A stretch of DNA of 64,000 nt from JASMHC01 sp964453855 (GTDB lineage: Bacteria > Pseudomonadota > Alphaproteobacteria > Rhodobacterales > Rhodobacteraceae): assembly GCA_964453855.1 (NCBI GenBank), contig CAYVRN010000006.1:1-64000 (forward strand), in the 5' to 3' direction. The notes under the pieces are model-generated. The model was not told the DNA's origin. It searched no databases and saw only the letters and a list, made by a program, of their open reading frames with translations. The translations under genes and the position numbers were made by a program. Positions 26,348-36,180 of this stretch are shown one piece after another; position 1 is the stretch's first letter, and each line of letters begins with the position of its first letter.

Positions 26348-26566
26348 AACATTACCTTCGGAAAGGCGTGTCGTTTAGCGTTCTGAGTCTGCAACTTTGA
26401 TGGGGGTCACGGATTATGATGGCATTCGACTGAACGGGGTCTTACCACGCCAAGCGATGCTACATCGAAACACGTGAAAATCGAGCATATTGAAAATACC
26501 TGAAAATGCGGACATATCCCGTCACTTCCAGTATGAAACGGTATTTCGGGAAAAGGTGGGTATGTA

Positions 26567-27550
26567 TTGAAACTGAGTGTCAAGAATGCAGCGAGACTGT
26601 CCGTGGCACCTATGATGGATTGGACCGATCGCCACTGTCGGTATTTCCACAGGCTCATGTCTCGGGAAACGCTTTTGTATACGGAAATGGTAACTGCTCC
26701 GGCGTTGGTGCGTGGCCGGGCTCTGCATTTGTTGGACTATAATCCGGAAGAGCATCCTGTCGCACTGCAACTCGGGGGAAGCGATCCTAAAGAGCTTGCC
26801 GAGGCAACGCGGCTAGGTGCCTCCGCCGGTTATGACGAGATCAACCTGAACGTCGGATGCCCGTCGGATCGGGTGCAGTCGGGCACATTCGGAGCGGTGC
26901 TGATGCGCCAACCCCAGCTTGTTGCAGATTGTGTGAAGGCAATGCAGGACGCGAGCGATATTGAGATCACGGTAAAGTGCCGCATCGGCGTCGATGAGCA
27001 AGAGCCTAAGGTCATCCTACCCGATTTTCTTGAAATGGTGTCCGCGGCTGGCGTAAGCCGCATTACAATTCACGCCAGAAAAGCGTGGCTTCAGGGGCTG
27101 AGCCCCAAGGAAAACCGTGACATTCCTCCACTGGACTATGATCTGGTGATTGCGATGAAAAAGCGGTTCCCTGATCTTCATCTGTCGATCAACGGGGGAA
27201 TAGCCAGTCTTGATCAGGCGCTTGATCTACTTGCCACAGGGCTTGACGGCGTGATGATCGGGCGCACTGCTTACCATGCGCCTGCGGATATCCTGCTTGG
27301 GGCTGATGTGCGGATATTCGGCTTAGGTCACCAAACCACACGAACCGATGTGGTTGCCGCGATGCTGCCCTATATCGAAAGGCATCTGCAGTCAGGTGGG
27401 CGCTTGCATCAGGTCACAAAACACATGTTGGGTCTGTTCGCGGGACAACCGGGCGCGCGGGCGTGGCGTCGATATCTGTCCGAGAATGCGCATAAATCAA
27501 ACGCGGGACCCGAGGTCGTCGAAGCCGCATTGTCTAGAGTCGCAGCTTAA
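26567..27550 (+). CDS. dusA: tRNA-dihydrouridine(20/20a) synthase
   Basis: FMN enzyme that reduces U20/U20a in the tRNA D-loop. The 327-residue protein has LSVAPMMDWTDRHCRYF at the N-terminus, the catalytic cysteine in EINLNVGCPSDRV (residue 98) and NVKC-type FMN strand ITVKCRIGVDEQE. RITIHARKAWLQGLSPKENR marks the DusA subfamily. Start appears to be TTG at 26567, preceded by AAGGTGGG; there is no ATG in frame nearby. It converges on the histidine-kinase gene with 1 nt between stops. Confidence 0.93.
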   Translation: MKLSVKNAARLSVAPMMDWTDRHCRYFHRLMSRETLLYTEMVTAPALVRGRALHLLDYNPEEHPVALQLGGSDPKELAEATRLGASAGYDEINLNVGCPSDRVQSGTFGAVLMRQPQLVADCVKAMQDASDIEITVKCRIGVDEQEPKVILPDFLEMVSAAGVSRITIHARKAWLQGLSPKENRDIPPLDYDLVIAMKKRFPDLHLSINGGIASLDQALDLLATGLDGVMIGRTAYHAPADILLGADVRIFGLGHQTTRTDVVAAMLPYIERHLQSGGRLHQVTKHMLGLFAGQPGARAWRRYLSENAHKSNAGPEVVEAALSRVAA

Positions 27551-27551
27551 T

Positions 27552-29261
27552 CTAGCGCGCGACGACATCCAGCAGAAGCTCTTCCAGGCGGTGACGGTCT
27601 ACCGGTTTGGCGATAAAGGCCGACATGCCAGCCTCAAGACAGGCATTGCGATGTTCGGTTGACGAGTTGGCCGTCATCGCAATGATCGGTACGCTTTGGG
27701 TATAAGTGGGCAGATTTCGGATGCGCCGCGTGGCTTCAAGCCCGTCCATCACCGGCATTTGCATGTCCATGAACACAACATCAAAGACGGTGACTTTGCA
27801 CATGTCCAGCGCTACCTTGCCGTTCTCTGCAATCGTCACAAGGTGTCCGTAATGCTCAAGCGTTGCTTTGGCGACTTGCTGATTGATGACGTTGTCTTCG
27901 GCCAGCAAGATGTTCAGTTGCATTCCGCGATCAGAAATTGACTTTTCGCGGGCCACCTCTAGGCTGTCAACCGCCTCGAGCAGACGGCTTGGCCGCACAG
28001 GTTCCGAGATCACCATTGACGGGGCAAGCTCTCCAAGGTCGTTCAAAGCAGACTGCGGAATGGCCTTGTCTGACGCGATAAGCTTAATATCCTTAGCATT
28101 GTCCCGAAGAAATTGGAACACATCGCTCGATGACATATCCTCCGGGTTTTTAATGTATGCTATTGGAACCGGAGAACCGAAGTCCTCCCTCAGCTTTTGA
28201 AATGCGTGCTGCAAGTCAGCTATGTCAACTGGTGTTTCCGTGCGAACGCCTGACCGTTGTAAAAGATGGCAAAGGCCGCGCTGGGCTGCATCGGGCTGTA
28301 ACAATATCACCGGTCGGTTGCTCTTGGTGGGCCTTATTTCGGATGAGGCGGGCTTTTCAACATGAACCAGAGGGAAGCTAAGCAGGAAAGTGCTACCCTG
28401 ACCCAGATGGCTCTCGACAGTGATATTTCCGCCCATTTTCATGGCCAGCCGCTTTGAGATCACCAAGCCCAAGCCGCTTCCGCCGAAGCGGCGAGACATG
28501 GTCGAGCCGGCTTGGGTAAATGCGGAAAACAGTCTGGTCTGCGCTTCTTCCGAAATGCCGATCCCTGTGTCGATGATTTCGAAAGAAACAAAGGACGGAA
28601 TGCCACCGTCAAATTCAAGGGTCGATTTGATTGTGATGCTGCCAGCTTCGGTAAATTTGACGGCATTTCCGAGCAAATTCAGGAATATCTGCCGCAGTTT
28701 TGCCGGATCACCGATGAAGTTCTGATAACATTCTGGTTCAAGATCAAGATCAACGCGAAGACCTTTTTCAATCCCGATCCGTCCCGTGATGAGGTATGCC
28801 TCTTCAATCAGACGTCCCAAATTGAATGGTACGGTTTCCAACTCAATCTGACCCGCTTCGATTTTCGAGAAATCTAAAATATCGCTGATCAGATCCAGCA
28901 ATGCATGGGATGAGATTTTAATTGTTTCGGCATAGTTTAGCTGTTCTGGATTTAGATCTGTGTCCAAAATCAGCTCGCTCATGCCGATCACGCCGACAAG
29001 AGGCGTGCGGATTTCATGACTCATCGTTGCTAGAAATTCCGATTTAGCGTTGTTGGCTTGTTGCGCTTGGCGTGTGCGGTCCTCGATCACCAATTCGCGG
29101 TTTTTTAGTTCCTCCGTCAGCCGCACATTGGTTTCCCACAACTCCGTGCTTTTCTCTTCAAGCAATTGCTCGGCCGCGCGTCTGGCCGCACGCTCGCGCT
29201 CCACGCGGCGTTCTAGTCGCTTGATGCGATCCTCTGGTGATGGTTCAGACGGCCCGGACAT
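27552..29261 (-). CDS. Hybrid sensor histidine kinase/response regulator paired with H-NOX
   Basis: A cytosolic 569-residue kinase with no transmembrane segment and no PAS domain. Residues about 10-70 are a charged coiled coil (RLERRVERERAARRAAEQ). HisKA phosphoacceptor histidine is in ATMSHEIRTPLVG at about 82. The ATPase has N-box NLLGNAVKF, DTGIGI and GGSGLGLVI boxes. Residues about 300-435 look like a degenerate receiver without a clear phosphoacceptor aspartate. The final receiver has LLAEDN and the aspartate in FMDMQMPVMDG. It starts inside the H-NOX gene (17-nt overlap), so the H-NOX protein is the likely signal input, as in known H-NOX/HK pairs. No separate output protein is adjacent. 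Confidence 0.9.
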   Translation of the reverse strand: MSGPSEPSPEDRIKRLERRVERERAARRAAEQLLEEKSTELWETNVRLTEELKNRELVIEDRTRQAQQANNAKSEFLATMSHEIRTPLVGVIGMSELILDTDLNPEQLNYAETIKISSHALLDLISDILDFSKIEAGQIELETVPFNLGRLIEEAYLITGRIGIEKGLRVDLDLEPECYQNFIGDPAKLRQIFLNLLGNAVKFTEAGSITIKSTLEFDGGIPSFVSFEIIDTGIGISEEAQTRLFSAFTQAGSTMSRRFGGSGLGLVISKRLAMKMGGNITVESHLGQGSTFLLSFPLVHVEKPASSEIRPTKSNRPVILLQPDAAQRGLCHLLQRSGVRTETPVDIADLQHAFQKLREDFGSPVPIAYIKNPEDMSSSDVFQFLRDNAKDIKLIASDKAIPQSALNDLGELAPSMVISEPVRPSRLLEAVDSLEVAREKSISDRGMQLNILLAEDNVINQQVAKATLEHYGHLVTIAENGKVALDMCKVTVFDVVFMDMQMPVMDGLEATRRIRNLPTYTQSVPIIAMTANSSTEHRNACLEAGMSAFIAKPVDRHRLEELLLDVVAR

Positions 29262-29784
29262 CAAATTCGATATCAGCCCCTTCCTGTGGTGCGTGATCTA
29301 CGTAGCTATACTCAATGTCATCGCCGAAATGCGCTTTACATCCATTTACCAGACCAATGCACAGCGATCCAAATGGACGTTTTGACATGTAGCGCATTTT
29401 CAAAGTGCCATCGCCGCGTTCGTACTCGAACTTGGGTAGCTCGGCGTCTGGGTATAGTTTTCGAACCTCACCGTGAATGCGCTGGTCAATGCTTTCCAGA
29501 AAATCCAGAGAGTGTGTATAGCCTTCAAACATCGACTTATAATTGGTGGCGAAAACGTTGAACAAATGCTGCCCAAAAGTGACGCAAAGATCGTGGACTG
29601 AGATACCGCTTCGCTGAGACAAGGCGGTGACCAGTGCCAGAATTTCTTCGTGCGGGTACGTTCCGACCTGCGTGTAGGCCCCTCCGTTTGGAAGGTCGCA
29701 GTCCTCAATGATGTCATCCACCATGTCTTCTGACATTACATCGGAAACCATCGACATAAATTCGGTGAAAACGATTCCGCGCAT
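29245..29784 (-). CDS. H-NOX (heme nitric oxide/oxygen-binding) sensor protein
   Basis: A 179-residue stand-alone heme sensor. MRGIVFTEFMSMV is the family start; YTQVGTYPHEEILALV follows. The proximal heme ligand is His104 in DQRIHGEVRKLYPDAELP and the heme-propionate motif YxSxR is YMSKR at residues 132-136. In bacteria such proteins bind NO and control a partner kinase or cyclic-di-GMP enzyme. The overlapping hybrid kinase makes that pairing likely. Whether it also binds O2 cannot be judged; the C-terminal region shows no obvious distal tyrosine motif. The 268-nt gap upstream is AT-rich and probably holds its promoter. Confidence 0.93.
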   Translation of the reverse strand: MRGIVFTEFMSMVSDVMSEDMVDDIIEDCDLPNGGAYTQVGTYPHEEILALVTALSQRSGISVHDLCVTFGQHLFNVFATNYKSMFEGYTHSLDFLESIDQRIHGEVRKLYPDAELPKFEYERGDGTLKMRYMSKRPFGSLCIGLVNGCKAHFGDDIEYSYVDHAPQEGADIEFDVRAV

Positions 29785-30052
29785 TACTGCTCCTTACGTT
29801 AAGCCTTTCCATTCTATCAAATCTTGGATTTTGAAAGAATTCAAGTTTGTGTATATACGCTGCTTCGTTCAGAAAAAACCTGTATGAATCAGAGATAATT
29901 TAATGACGGCAAAAAGTGTTTCCTTTTTAGCGGAAATGCAAAGTGTCTCGCTATCTTACCGTGCTTTCACTCTCTTCTAAAAAACCAATCCTGTGTGACA
30001 TTGTTGGACCGTCTGCGTATACGAAGTCGAACTTCACATTCGGACGGGTCTT

Positions 30053-31117
30053 ATGCCACGCCAGTTAAACGCATTATCCGAGCTTTCAAGCTGGAGCTAT
30101 GATGACATCATCGACGTCCGTTCGCCGGATGAGTTTGCCGACGATCACGTGCCGGGGGCAATTAATCTTCCCGTGCTGACAAACGAAGAACGCGCACTCG
30201 TCGGCACGATCTACGTGCAAGAAAGCGCGTTCAAGGCAAAGCGTATCGGTGCGGCATTAGTGGCCCGAAACGCGGCAGACCACATCGAAGGCCCGCTTTC
30301 TGACCGAGGCGGGTCGTGGCAGCCGTTGATATATTGCTGGCGAGGGGGGCAGCGGTCAGGGTCCTTCGCGTCGATCCTTTCACAAATCGGATGGCGGGCC
30401 GAACTGCTGCAAGGCGGGTATAAATCCTATCGCCGGCTGGTGGTACAGGCGCTCTACAATCAAGCGATTGATCAACGCATCATTCTGATCGACGGAAACA
30501 CCGGCACGGCTAAGACCGAGATTTTGGGCGAGTTAAAAAAAGCAGGCGCCCAGGTTATCGACCTTGAAGGGTTGGCGGCCCATCGCGGTTCGCTTCTCGG
30601 TGCTATGAAGGGTGGGCAGCCAAGCCAGAAAAGCTTTGAAAGCCATCTTGCGATGCAAATTGCAAAACTGGACCCAACCAAACCGTTGTTTCTCGAGGCA
30701 GAAAGCAACAAGATCGGGGATATCCTAATTCCGCCGTCCCTGTGGCAAGCGATGTGCGCAGCATCTCGCATAACGATTGATGCGCCACTTGCCGCACGGT
30801 CCGAGTTTTTGACCCGCAGCTATTCGGATTTGCTGGAAGATACGGATGCGCTCAGGCAGCGGGTTCAAAAACTGTCAGGCTTTCATTCTAAAGAGCAGAT
30901 AGAGGATTGGGTCGGGCTGATCGACGCAAAATCCTATCGCCAACTTGCCCACGAGCTGATGCAGCGCCACTACGATCCGCGCTATGCGAAAACCTATCAG
31001 CGTGGCACGCGTGAGGAAATGGGGGTCGTCACTCTGTCCGACCTAAACCCGCCGACGTTGCGCGATCAGGCGGTGTCGAAAATTCTTGATCTGACCGCAG
31101 CACTTACTGACATTTGA
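30053..31117 (+). CDS. mnmH: tRNA 2-selenouridine synthase
   Basis: Replaces sulfur by selenium at the wobble mnm5s2U of tRNA, using selenophosphate. The 354-residue protein has an N-terminal rhodanese domain with IIDVRSPDEFADDHVPGAINLPVL and the catalytic cysteine in YCWRGGQRSGS, then a P-loop-like domain IDGNTGTAKTEIL. SNKIGDILIPPSLWQAM matches MnmH. Its 3' end overlaps the convergent selD by 14 nt, so the donor and the user of selenophosphate lie tail to tail. Confidence 0.95.
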   Translation: MPRQLNALSELSSWSYDDIIDVRSPDEFADDHVPGAINLPVLTNEERALVGTIYVQESAFKAKRIGAALVARNAADHIEGPLSDRGGSWQPLIYCWRGGQRSGSFASILSQIGWRAELLQGGYKSYRRLVVQALYNQAIDQRIILIDGNTGTAKTEILGELKKAGAQVIDLEGLAAHRGSLLGAMKGGQPSQKSFESHLAMQIAKLDPTKPLFLEAESNKIGDILIPPSLWQAMCAASRITIDAPLAARSEFLTRSYSDLLEDTDALRQRVQKLSGFHSKEQIEDWVGLIDAKSYRQLAHELMQRHYDPRYAKTYQRGTREEMGVVTLSDLNPPTLRDQAVSKILDLTAALTDI

Positions 31118-33287
31118 TCGTTGCCCCTTGGGGTGTCGTCAAGTGACCAATAATGGCCGCATGATATCCTGCTGACTTCAATTTCAGCAGCAAACCTACA
31201 GCGTGATCGGCATCGACCGCCGCCAAAAGCCCACCCGAAGTTTGTGGATCAAACAACAGATCACCGGTCACCCCCGACAAGCCGGTAAACGCTTCGGCCG
31301 CTTTAGCGTTGTCTTTAAAAATACTCGACCGCACCCCAGCGTCGCACAACTCTTTTACACCGGAAAACAGAGGGATTTTTGACAACGTCAATTCGGCTCC
31401 GACGTCCGAGGCCTTACACATAGCCAACAAATGCCCGCCCAAACCAAACCCGGTTACATCGGTCATGGCATGGGCAGCGGACAGTATCCGTGCAGCCTGG
31501 TCTTGCGGTCGCTGCAGTTCGTCTAACAGGGCAAGAATGTCTGCCCCCTTGGCCTGCGCTGCCATCTCGCCAGCCAGCAACGTGCCTGACCCAAGCGGGC
31601 GCGTCAGGATCAACGCATCACCTGGCTTCGCACCCGCAATGGTGATCGCCTGCTGTGACCCTTCCAAAGTTCCCGTCACAGTCAGACCAATCGTTGTTTC
31701 CGCCCCCAAGGACGTGTGCCCCCCGACAATGGCCGCTCCGGATTGTCCGGCGATCGACTGAACCCCATCCATGATTTCGGTAAGAGTTCTGGCCTGTAAA
31801 GCGGCACTCATCCGCTCAAGCGTCAGACTTACCAGAACCGATTGGGGGGTCGCGCCCATCGCCCAGACATCACCCATTGCGTGCACTGTTGCGATCCGCG
31901 CCATGCGCCAAGGGTCGCTGTCGAAGCTGCGAAGGTGGTCTACGGTGATCACCTGACGCTTGGTGCCGAAATCCAGCACAGCTGCGTCATCGCCTGCGTC
32001 CGTCAAAACGTCCGGGCGCGTCACCATTGGCAAAGCGTTCACCGCGCAAGACAGCGTGTCGGGGCCGACCTTGGCCCCACATCCACCGCAAAGGGGTTTG
32101 TCACCCAACACCTCGTCTACGCCCAAGGCCCTTTCCGGCAACGGGGCCGATGCCATCGCTGGCAAGAGCCGAAACTTGTCCATGAACTTCTGGTCAATCC
32201 GATCTTTCCAGCGCCAAAGGGCATGCCCTTGCGCCGTCATCGTAGCTTTCTCGGCCAGTGCGCGTTTTCCACCCAATGAGATCAGCTTGAGATAGGTTTT
32301 CTGAGGTCGGAACGATCGCATCTGACCGCCGGTCAAGCGGGCGCGCAGATTGCGCAACAGAACCGGAGCTGCGCGAACCGCGTAAACGCCAGCCTTCGGG
32401 CGGGGGGCGTGGGTCAGATGTGCGCAATCCCCCGACGCAAACACGTCAGGATCATCAACACAGGCCAAGGTTCGATCGACCTTAATAAAGCCGTCCTGCA
32501 ATGGCAGGTCCGTCGCCGCTACCCACTCGTGGGGTTTGGCTCCCGCCGACCCGCAGGTGAATGACGATGGGATCGTGTTGCCGTCTTCTAGGAACACTGC
32601 AGCATCGGACACCCGCAAAATTCTGGCATTGAAAACTGTTGCGATCCCTGCTTGTTCCAGCGCTCGCCGCAGCTTGCGCTCGGTTGCCGGTTTCATGCCG
32701 CTCAGTGCTGACTGCGCCTCGATCAACGAAACTTGCGGCGTCACACCCACAGCTGTTAACGCATGTGACATGGCCATTGCCAGTTCTGCACCGCCAATAC
32801 CCGCCCCGATCACAGCCACATCTGGCGACGCCTCCCCATGCGCGGCTTTTTCAAGAAACGCCGCCCAACGCGAGGCATAGTGATCCAGCGGCTTCACCGG
32901 AATGCCGTGCTCGGGAAACCCGTCAATTTCGGGCATCCGCGAATGGATGCCTATGTCAATTGACGCGACATCATAAGCAATCGGCGGGCGCCCTTGGACC
33001 GTTACGGTTTTCGCCTGCCGGTCAATCGCTGTGGCTTCGCCAATGATCAACCGCGCGCCTGCAAAACGGCACAAGCGCACAAGATCAATATCCAGCTCAT
33101 CCCGCGTGTAATGTCCGGCGATGTTACCCGGCAGCATTCCTGAATAGGCCGCCGTAGGTGCAGGATTAATGACCGTCAACCGCACCCCAGCCAAGGGCTT
33201 CATACCCCACATGCGCAAAACCAGCGCATGGCTGTGGCCACCTCCGATCAGAACCAGATCGCGGGTTAGCGGGATAAGCGGGGTCAT
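31104..33287 (-). CDS. selD: Selenide, water dikinase fused to an NDH-like FAD domain
   Basis: Makes selenophosphate from selenide and ATP. The 727-residue protein is a known fusion. Residues about 1-340 form a pyridine-nucleotide-disulfide-oxidoreductase-like domain with two dinucleotide motifs, LVLIGGGHSHALV and DVAVIGAGIGGAELAM, and FASGDCAHL. Residues from about 385 form SelD with the catalytic pair in CGGCGAKVG at about 400-408, DDAAVLDF, and the AIVGGHTSLGAETTIG segment. The N-terminal half may deliver reduced selenium. Start ATG 33287 (MTPLIPLTRDLVLIGGG) fits homologues; ATG 33305 is the alternative. The catalytic residue is cysteine, not selenocysteine. Confidence 0.93.
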   Translation of the reverse strand: MTPLIPLTRDLVLIGGGHSHALVLRMWGMKPLAGVRLTVINPAPTAAYSGMLPGNIAGHYTRDELDIDLVRLCRFAGARLIIGEATAIDRQAKTVTVQGRPPIAYDVASIDIGIHSRMPEIDGFPEHGIPVKPLDHYASRWAAFLEKAAHGEASPDVAVIGAGIGGAELAMAMSHALTAVGVTPQVSLIEAQSALSGMKPATERKLRRALEQAGIATVFNARILRVSDAAVFLEDGNTIPSSFTCGSAGAKPHEWVAATDLPLQDGFIKVDRTLACVDDPDVFASGDCAHLTHAPRPKAGVYAVRAAPVLLRNLRARLTGGQMRSFRPQKTYLKLISLGGKRALAEKATMTAQGHALWRWKDRIDQKFMDKFRLLPAMASAPLPERALGVDEVLGDKPLCGGCGAKVGPDTLSCAVNALPMVTRPDVLTDAGDDAAVLDFGTKRQVITVDHLRSFDSDPWRMARIATVHAMGDVWAMGATPQSVLVSLTLERMSAALQARTLTEIMDGVQSIAGQSGAAIVGGHTSLGAETTIGLTVTGTLEGSQQAITIAGAKPGDALILTRPLGSGTLLAGEMAAQAKGADILALLDELQRPQDQAARILSAAHAMTDVTGFGLGGHLLAMCKASDVGAELTLSKIPLFSGVKELCDAGVRSSIFKDNAKAAEAFTGLSGVTGDLLFDPQTSGGLLAAVDADHAVGLLLKLKSAGYHAAIIGHLTTPQGATIKCQ

Positions 33288-33380
33288 ACCTTCGTCCTGT
33301 GCCATGCCCCTTGGTCAATCTCGAAAAGCTGGACCTTTCGCAGGGCTTCATGTCTTCTGCTCCTATCGGAGGGGACGGAT

Positions 33381-35081
33381 ATGAGCAACGCAACACTTGA
33401 GGACAGAATATCACAAGCCCGCGGGGAACAACCCTGTGATCTGTTGCTAAAAGGCGGACAGGTTTTTGATGTTGTAACTGGTCACCTGATGCAGGCTGAT
33501 GTTGCCATCTGTGGTGAATGGATCGTGGGTGTTGGAACAGGATACGAAGGCAAGGTAGAGCGGGATGTGTCTGGGCAGATACTTGTTCCCGGCTTCATTG
33601 ACACCCACCTGCACATCGAAAGCTCGCTGGTTACACCATATGAATTCGACCGTTGTGTCTTGCCGCATGGCGTCACCACGGCCATTTGCGACCCGCATGA
33701 AATCTCGAATGTTTTGGGGACTGTGGGCATTGAGTATTTCCTGAAAGCGTCGGATCACACGTTGATGGATATTCGCGTACAACTCTCCAGTTGTGTGCCG
33801 TCTTCGCATATGGAGACCTCGGGTGCGTGCATTCTGGCGCAGGATTTGGCACCCTTTGTCGACCATCCCAAAAGCCTTGGCTTGGCCGAGTTCATGAACT
33901 TTCCCGGTGTGATCCACCGCGACGCAGAGGTGATGGAAAAGCTAAACCTGTTCCAAGGCCGTCACATTGACGGCCACGCCCCTCAACTTAGCGGCAACGA
34001 CCTGAACGCTTATATCTGCGGCGGCATTCGCACCGAACACGAGGCGACAACAGCCGAGGAAGCTATAGAGAAACTGCAAAAGGGGATGCGCATCCTGATC
34101 CGCGAGGGATCGGTCTCTAAAGATCTGAACGCGCTTCAACCGGTTCTGACCGATCTGACCTCGGCTTATATGTGCCTGTGCACTGATGACCGAAACCCGC
34201 TGGACATCGCGGAAGAGGGGCATCTGGATTACATGATCCGAACCCTGATTGCCAAAGGCTGCACGCCTTTGTCTGCTTATCGTGCTGCAAGCCTTTCGGG
34301 GGCCGAAGCGTTCGGGCTAAAGGATCGCGGTCAAATTGCGCCCGGAAAGCGTGCGGATATTGTGGCCATCGGTCAGCTAGAAAACTGCGATGTGCAGTCC
34401 GTCATAGCCGGCGGCGTTACCGTTGACGACTCAGCCTTTGCATCTAGGGGCCACATCGAAGCCCCCGGTCGGAACAGCGTCAAACTCCGGCAAATACATC
34501 CTCAAGACTTCCGCCTAGCTGCGAACCAGTCGAAGACTGATGTGATCGGCATTGTCGAAGGTCGCATCATTACCGAGCACTTGCGTGAAGATGTTTCCGT
34601 ATCGAACGGCGACAAGGCGCCAGACGTGTCGCGCGATCTCGCGCGGATTACTGTGATCGAACGTCACGGTAAAAACGGCAACATCGGCAACGGTCTGGTG
34701 CGTGGTTTCGAGATCAGGAAAGGCGCGATCGGCTCAACTGTTTGCCATGATCATCACAATGTCGCTGTGGTGGGGGTGAACTATGATGACATGGCCCTTG
34801 CCGCAAACCGTCTGCGCGACATCCAAGGCGGGTTTGTCGTTGTGGCCGACGGTCAGGTGATGGCAGAGCTATCCTTGCCGATAGCGGGCCTGATGAGTGA
34901 TTTGCCATACGAGCAGGTTCACGACCATCTGGTTGATCTACGCCAAGCTGCGCAAGATATCGGCGTGACCCTAAAAGAGCCGTTCTTGCAACTGGCATTT
35001 CTTGCGCTTCCTGTGATCCCCGCACTGAAGATCACTGATCGCGGCATGGTGGATGTGAACAAGTTCGAAATTATCGCCTGA
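33381..35081 (+). CDS. ade: Adenine deaminase
   Basis: Converts adenine to hypoxanthine. The 566-residue amidohydrolase has GQVFDVVTGHLMQADVAICGEWIVGVG at the N-terminus and the metal ligands in PGFIDTHLHIESSLV. DPHEISNVLGTVGIEYF and the HIDGHAPQLSGNDLNAY segment with TEHEATTAEEA are the adenine-deaminase signature, and GVNYDDMALAANRL follows in the C-terminal domain. Divergent from selD with about 90 nt between. With amn at 15 kb it could complete an AMP-to-hypoxanthine route. Confidence 0.94.
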   Translation: MSNATLEDRISQARGEQPCDLLLKGGQVFDVVTGHLMQADVAICGEWIVGVGTGYEGKVERDVSGQILVPGFIDTHLHIESSLVTPYEFDRCVLPHGVTTAICDPHEISNVLGTVGIEYFLKASDHTLMDIRVQLSSCVPSSHMETSGACILAQDLAPFVDHPKSLGLAEFMNFPGVIHRDAEVMEKLNLFQGRHIDGHAPQLSGNDLNAYICGGIRTEHEATTAEEAIEKLQKGMRILIREGSVSKDLNALQPVLTDLTSAYMCLCTDDRNPLDIAEEGHLDYMIRTLIAKGCTPLSAYRAASLSGAEAFGLKDRGQIAPGKRADIVAIGQLENCDVQSVIAGGVTVDDSAFASRGHIEAPGRNSVKLRQIHPQDFRLAANQSKTDVIGIVEGRIITEHLREDVSVSNGDKAPDVSRDLARITVIERHGKNGNIGNGLVRGFEIRKGAIGSTVCHDHHNVAVVGVNYDDMALAANRLRDIQGGFVVVADGQVMAELSLPIAGLMSDLPYEQVHDHLVDLRQAAQDIGVTLKEPFLQLAFLALPVIPALKITDRGMVDVNKFEIIA

Positions 35082-36068
35082 TCACAGCATCGCCGGAATA
35101 ACCTGATCCGGTGGGCGGTGCCCGTCGGCGAAGGTTTTGATGTTGATCAGAACCTTCTCGCCCATCTCGATTCGGCCTTCGACTGTGGCAGAGCCGATGT
35201 GCGGCAACAGCACGACATTATCCAACTCACGCAAACGCGGATTGATTTGGCGGCCACGTTCCAGAACATCCAGACCGGCGCCGCTGATTTCGCGGTTGCG
35301 CAGCATCCGTGTCAGGGCGTTTTCGTCGATCACCTCGCCGCGTGACGTGTTCACAATCACTGCATCGGGCTTCATCAGTTTCAAGCGCCGCGCGTTCATC
35401 AAGTGGAATGTCGAGGGCGTATGCGGACAGTTGATCGAGATAATGTCCATGCGGGCCACCATCTGATCCAGACTTTCCCAATAGGTTGCCTCTAGCGCTT
35501 GCTCGGTTTCTTCCCGCAGACGTTTGCGGTTGTGATAGTGAACCTGCATTCCGAACGCATGGGCGCGACGTGCAACAGCCTGACCAACGCGGCCCATGCC
35601 CAAAATGCCCAATCTACGACCTGCCAATCGTCCGCCCATTAAAGCGGTTGGCGACCAACCCTGCCAATTGCCCGACTGCATCACTGCCAAACCCTCGGGG
35701 ATGCGGCGCACAACGGCCAAGATAAGCGCCATGGTCATATCAGCGGTGTCTTCCGTCACAACGTCCGGAGTGTTCGATACCAGAATGCCCCGCTGTCGGG
35801 CTGTGTGAACGTCGATGTGGTCAACGCCCGCCCCATAGTTGGCGATGAGTTTTAGCTTATCTCCGGCGGCAGCCAGCATCGGCGCATCAATCTGATCCAT
35901 CAGGGTCGGCACAAGCACATCCGCAGATTTCATTGCCGCGACCAGTTCGTCCCGGGTCATGGCCGTATCATCTTCGCGCAGCGTTACATCGAAAAGCTCC
36001 GACAGGCGTGTCTCAATGGGTTCCGGTAAGCGGCGGGTGATGACAACTTTCAAACGCTCGGAGGGCAT
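35082..36068 (-). CDS. D-2-hydroxyacid dehydrogenase (glyoxylate/hydroxypyruvate reductase-like)
   Basis: A 328-residue NAD(P)-dependent dehydrogenase. LIANYGAGVDHIDV opens the coenzyme region; the Rossmann motif is RRLGILGMGRVGQAVARR. The catalytic set includes the arginine in VNTSRGEVIDENAL, the glutamate region RQINPRLRELDNVVLLPHIGSAT with the catalytic histidine in PHIG. Most like GyaR/hydroxypyruvate reductases, but the exact substrate cannot be set. It abuts the convergent adenine deaminase stop with no gap. Confidence 0.87.
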   Translation of the reverse strand: MPSERLKVVITRRLPEPIETRLSELFDVTLREDDTAMTRDELVAAMKSADVLVPTLMDQIDAPMLAAAGDKLKLIANYGAGVDHIDVHTARQRGILVSNTPDVVTEDTADMTMALILAVVRRIPEGLAVMQSGNWQGWSPTALMGGRLAGRRLGILGMGRVGQAVARRAHAFGMQVHYHNRKRLREETEQALEATYWESLDQMVARMDIISINCPHTPSTFHLMNARRLKLMKPDAVIVNTSRGEVIDENALTRMLRNREISGAGLDVLERGRQINPRLRELDNVVLLPHIGSATVEGRIEMGEKVLINIKTFADGHRPPDQVIPAML

Positions 36069-36180
36069 GCGAAGCTCCTATGGCTTTTCTTTTGCTTTCT
36101 CTTAGGGTCAAAGTGGCGCATAGCGAAGCGGGGTACAAGCACCCTTTGAAACATTATTACCCAGTGACGGAGCTTTGGCA

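Noticed and set aside
31842..32295. Plus-strand frames opposite selD
   Set aside because: Low-complexity, arginine- and serine-rich antisense translations over a certain gene.
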